Source: Deltaproteobacteria bacterium
GTDB lineage: Bacteria; Desulfobacterota; Syntrophia; Syntrophales; JAFGHS01
NCBI GenBank assembly: GCA_016930075.1
Contig: JAFGHS010000004.1
Span: 1 to 45,022, forward strand
Direction: 5' to 3'
Length of the DNA: 45,022 nt
Shown here: piece after piece, positions 42,163 through 45,022 of the stretch
How the letters are laid out: each line of letters opens with the position of its first letter
How positions within the stretch are numbered: position 1 is the stretch's first letter
Translations under genes and position numbers: made by a program
The notes under the pieces: model-generated
Seen by the model: the letters and a program-made list of their open reading frames with translations, nothing else
The model's database searches: none
Told to the model about the DNA's origin: nothing

Positions 42163-43836
42163 TCATTCTTTCCTGCTGAGAATGTCTTTGAACTCATCGC
42201 GGAGTTCTTTTTTCCACAGCTTTCCCGTTACCGTTATGGGAAGATCATCCTTGAAAACCACCATTTTGGGGACCTCGTAGTAAGCAAGTTTTTCCTTGCA
42301 GAGATTGATGATGTCCTCTTCCGAGACCTTTCCGGAAAACTCCCTCCTCGTCCGTACAATGGCAACGACGCGCTCACTCCCTTCCTTTTCCGGGTCCGGG
42401 ACCCCGATGGTTGCGACCATCTGAACGGCGGGGTGCCGGAAGATCACATCATCCACTTTGGTGGAATAGACCTTCAGGCCGGAAACATTAATCATGTCTT
42501 TGATCCGGTCGGTAATGTAGAAAAAGCCCTCGTCGTCCATGCAGCCCAGATCCCCCGTATGAAACCACCGGTCTTCCGTGAGTCCTGAGGCATCGGGCCA
42601 GTACCCCTTCATCACCTGCGGCCCCCGGATGATAATCTCGCCGGTCTCCCCAAACGGCACGTCGTCCCCCGAGGCGGGATCAATCACCCTGAATTCCGTA
42701 TCGGGCACGGGGATGCCGAGCCCGCGCTTTTCCTTCGCCATAAACCCCGTAATCTTGGAAAAGGCCGATGGGTTGAGGGTTGCCAGGGGGCTTGTCTCCG
42801 TGAGGCCGTACCCCTCGCCGATGGGGTTTCCCATGTCCTTCGTAACGGCCTCGCGCACCGAATCGGGAAGCGGCGCCGAGCCGGAAAAGAAAAGGCAGTT
42901 CACGCGGCCTATTTTGTGTTTTCCGATTCGCATGAGCTGCGTGGGAATGGTGGGGATGAGGAACGGGCGGTGCTCCCTGATGGTATTGACGATGTCTTCA
43001 ATATCCCGCGGGTCCGGCGCAATCATGACCCTGAGACCCCAGAAAGCAGCCATGTGGACCAGGGCATGGCCGTAGGAATGGAACAACGGAATGGTGATGA
43101 AGACGGATGCCTTGCCGATGATTCCCCGGGAGAGGGGTTCCATCATCCATGCCAGCCCGTGGACCAGGTTTGCATACCGGTTGCAGTGGGTGATCATGAC
43201 GCCCTTCGGCAGCCCCGTGGCGCCGCCGGTGAAGGAAAGCTCGCAGAGGTCGTTCATGGGATCCATTTCCACGGCTACCGATTGCCCCAGATTTTCCTCA
43301 ATGAGACGGTCAAAGCCCGAAACGCCCGCCGGGAGGGTTGCCATTTTAAATCCTTCAGACCCCGGATCCGGGACGAGGATAATATGTTCAACGGCCGTTT
43401 GCGGCTTCAGCGCCGTGACGCGAGGCAGATCGGCTTCGCAGCAGATGATGGCCCTGGCGCCGGACTGCGCCAGTTCATGGAGAAGCCCTTCATCGGTTCT
43501 CATGGCGCTTGTCGGCACCGTGGCGCCGCCCGCCTTGATGATGCCCCAGTCGCCGATGACGAATTCGATGCAGTTGGGAAGAAAGAGGCAGACCCGGTCG
43601 CCGCGCCGTATGCCCAGGGCGGCCAGTGAAAAGGCAAGGGCATCGGCCTTTTCACGCAGCTGTTTGTATGAAACAGTTCTGGCGCCTAACTGCACGGCCG
43701 TTTTCCCGCCGTGTTTTTCCGCGGCGTTGTCCAGGATTTTGGAGAGCGCCTCTACCGGATAAGGTTCACAGGTTGCTTTGAGTTTATACGGCCCGAGTTT
43801 GTAACTCTTGAGCCAGGGCTTGTCGGCGTAGGTCAC
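42163..43836 (-). CDS. AMP-forming acyl-CoA synthetase
   Basis: A 557-aa member of the ANL superfamily that activates a carboxylic acid with ATP and CoA. The P-loop-like motif is FTGGATGLPKGVMITH, the A5 motif GYGLTETSPLA, the hinge and A7/A8 region FHTGDLGCMDDEGFFYITDRIKDMINVSGLKVYST, and the catalytic A10 lysine is in TVTGKLWKKELRDE. The substrate may be a medium/long-chain or aromatic acid. The gene follows the aldehyde ferredoxin oxidoreductase by 16 bases. AGGAGAAATACTG precedes ATG 43836. Confidence 0.92.
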   Translation of the reverse strand: MTYADKPWLKSYKLGPYKLKATCEPYPVEALSKILDNAAEKHGGKTAVQLGARTVSYKQLREKADALAFSLAALGIRRGDRVCLFLPNCIEFVIGDWGIIKAGGATVPTSAMRTDEGLLHELAQSGARAIICCEADLPRVTALKPQTAVEHIILVPDPGSEGFKMATLPAGVSGFDRLIEENLGQSVAVEMDPMNDLCELSFTGGATGLPKGVMITHCNRYANLVHGLAWMMEPLSRGIIGKASVFITIPLFHSYGHALVHMAAFWGLRVMIAPDPRDIEDIVNTIREHRPFLIPTIPTQLMRIGKHKIGRVNCLFFSGSAPLPDSVREAVTKDMGNPIGEGYGLTETSPLATLNPSAFSKITGFMAKEKRGLGIPVPDTEFRVIDPASGDDVPFGETGEIIIRGPQVMKGYWPDASGLTEDRWFHTGDLGCMDDEGFFYITDRIKDMINVSGLKVYSTKVDDVIFRHPAVQMVATIGVPDPEKEGSERVVAIVRTRREFSGKVSEEDIINLCKEKLAYYEVPKMVVFKDDLPITVTGKLWKKELRDEFKDILSRKE

Positions 43837-43852
43837 AGTATTTCTCCTTCAA

Positions 43853-45022
43853 TCATGGCATTTTTTTGACATCTTCCAGAAGCTCGGCCAGACCCAGTTC
43901 CTCAAGCTTGGCCGGCAAGGGGATCCCCGTGTTCAAATCCCAGCCGCGGATCGTATAGTAGGCATCCTTGAGCATTTCCAGGGTCTTAAGGTCGATCACC
44001 ATCCCTTCCGCGGGCCCGTCGGGCAGGGGCTCATTCATCAGCCTCTCCGGCAGCATGTCGTCTTTTCTTCTGATGCCTTCCCGGTTGCAGTATACCCGTA
44101 TGAGGTTGTAGATTCTCTCGCCGCCCTTCCTGAAATCATCGACAGTGAAGTCCCATCCTGTAGCGCACTTGATGAGATCGACAAGGTCTTCGGCCTTCAG
44201 GAGAGCCCCCATGAATTTGCAGCCCCCGAGGGCGTCGAGGGATGTCAGGGCGTCCTCCATATCGACCAGGATTTTGGCTTCTTCGGGTTTTACATCGAGG
44301 GGGTCATAGATGCTGCTGTCCTCGACGAGGAGAATCGGGGCGTCGATAAAAGTGGGGGCTTCGATAAACCCGGTAATATGGTCGCCGCCGCGATTCGCCG
44401 TGACATACCCCAACCCGCAGATCTTGGCGGCGCGGGGGTCGTAGGCCGGGAGTTCCAGCCCCTTGACGTTCATGGCAAAAACGAAAGAGCCTCCGCCAAG
44501 CCTTTTCGCCATGACCTTTGTCCCTTCCGCCAGGAGGTTGCCTATGCCATCCCTCTTTGCAATCTTTTCCACCAGCTCCACAATGAGATCGGTATCGCCG
44601 AAATTGATGTCCATGCCGCCGGTCATATCTTTGGTGAGGATCCCCTTTTCAAAGCACTCCATGGCGAAGGCGATGGATGATCCCGCCGATATGGTGTCGA
44701 TGCCGTATTCGTTGCACAGGTAGTTGGCCATGGTAACGGCGTTCATGTCCGATATGCCGCAGCAGGCGCCGAACATGTTGGCGGTTTCATACTCCGGCCC
44801 TTCGCCGCTTTTCCCGGCCCACTTCCCGTCCTTGATGGCCGTCCCGCGCCCGCAGGCGATGGGGCAGCCGAAGCAAGCCAGCTCTTTTTCCAGCACCTTT
44901 TCGGTCATGGCCTGACCGTTCATCTCATCGATCTCATCAAAAACGCCGCGCTGCCAGTTCCGGGTCGGGTATCCCCCCCGTGCATTGACCATGTCAGCCA
45001 CCATATTGGTCCCGAAGGCCTC
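43853..45022 (-). CDS. aor: tungsten-type aldehyde:ferredoxin oxidoreductase, N terminus cut by window end
   Basis: The C-terminal two thirds of an AOR; the frame runs through the right edge of the window, so the true start is beyond 45022. These enzymes interconvert aldehydes and acids with ferredoxin, using a tungstopterin and one 4Fe-4S cluster. Cluster ligands are seen in CFGCPIACGRG and a fourth cysteine in LDALGGCKFMG. Pterin or active-site segments include GEGPEYETANMFG, PAYDPRAAKICGLGY and TANRGGDH. Syntrophus-like genomes hold several paralogs of this family, so the substrate cannot be fixed. It is the first visible gene of an operon with the acyl-CoA ligase and the SCP2-like protein. 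Confidence 0.93.
   Translation of the reverse strand, partial: EAFGTNMVADMVNARGGYPTRNWQRGVFDEIDEMNGQAMTEKVLEKELACFGCPIACGRGTAIKDGKWAGKSGEGPEYETANMFGACCGISDMNAVTMANYLCNEYGIDTISAGSSIAFAMECFEKGILTKDMTGGMDINFGDTDLIVELVEKIAKRDGIGNLLAEGTKVMAKRLGGGSFVFAMNVKGLELPAYDPRAAKICGLGYVTANRGGDHITGFIEAPTFIDAPILLVEDSSIYDPLDVKPEEAKILVDMEDALTSLDALGGCKFMGALLKAEDLVDLIKCATGWDFTVDDFRKGGERIYNLIRVYCNREGIRRKDDMLPERLMNEPLPDGPAEGMVIDLKTLEMLKDAYYTIRGWDLNTGIPLPAKLEELGLAELLEDVKKMP

Overview
The window reads as chromosomal DNA of an anaerobic deltaproteobacterium of the Syntrophus/Smithella type (class Syntrophia). This is inferred from gene content and was not tested by a database search. Supporting content: a flavo-diiron oxygen/NO reductase, a two-subunit ferredoxin-dependent 2-oxoacid oxidoreductase, an ADP-forming acyl-CoA synthetase, an aldehyde:ferredoxin oxidoreductase beside an acyl-CoA ligase, a 4-hydroxybutyrate-type CoA-transferase, a TRAP transporter and very large PAS-based signalling proteins. 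No rRNA, tRNA, CRISPR array or prophage was seen.

Layout. (1) 1-84: probable outer end of an IS21-like insertion sequence. (2) 270-11464, plus strand: a four-PAS hybrid histidine kinase, a flavo-diiron protein behind a CRP/FNR-like palindrome, two PAS/HD-GYP proteins (777 and 1262 aa, the second with eight PAS repeats) and a small conserved protein. (3) 21020-11537, minus strand: dctPQM TRAP transporter, 3D-domain lipoprotein, ADP-forming acyl-CoA synthetase, PLP aminotransferase, korA, korB. Together these can take up an amino or organic acid, convert it to a 2-oxoacid, oxidise that to acyl-CoA with reduced ferredoxin, and recover ATP. (4) 21985-29274, plus strand: hisI-hisG-hisB-hisA, HIT protein, YqeY-like protein, dnaG, rpoD. 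(5) 29349-33033, minus strand: lemA, nucleotidyltransferase, mscL with a zinc ribbon, pdxA, zinc-ribbon/DUF2007 protein. (6) 33387-38836: exported coiled-coil/DUF1566 protein (plus), glycosyltransferase and WspA-like chemoreceptor (minus). (7) 39001-41478, plus: CoA-transferase and D-Ala-D-Ala ligase. (8) 45022-41626, minus: aldehyde ferredoxin oxidoreductase (cut by the window end), AMP-forming acyl-CoA ligase, SCP2-like protein.

The most unusual observation is rpoD. The gene is normal through region 4.1, but the helix-turn-helix of region 4.2, which reads the -35 element, is unrecognisable in all three forward frames, although the reading frame and length are kept. A cluster of compensating indels (assembly error or real) is the likeliest cause, because several promoters in the window look canonical. 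Other points of interest are the amino-acid-to-ATP module, two sensor genes sharing a nearly identical promoter block, the mosaic PAS/HD-GYP receptors, several strong unexplained hairpins, and the AOR/acyl-CoA ligase/SCP2 operon.
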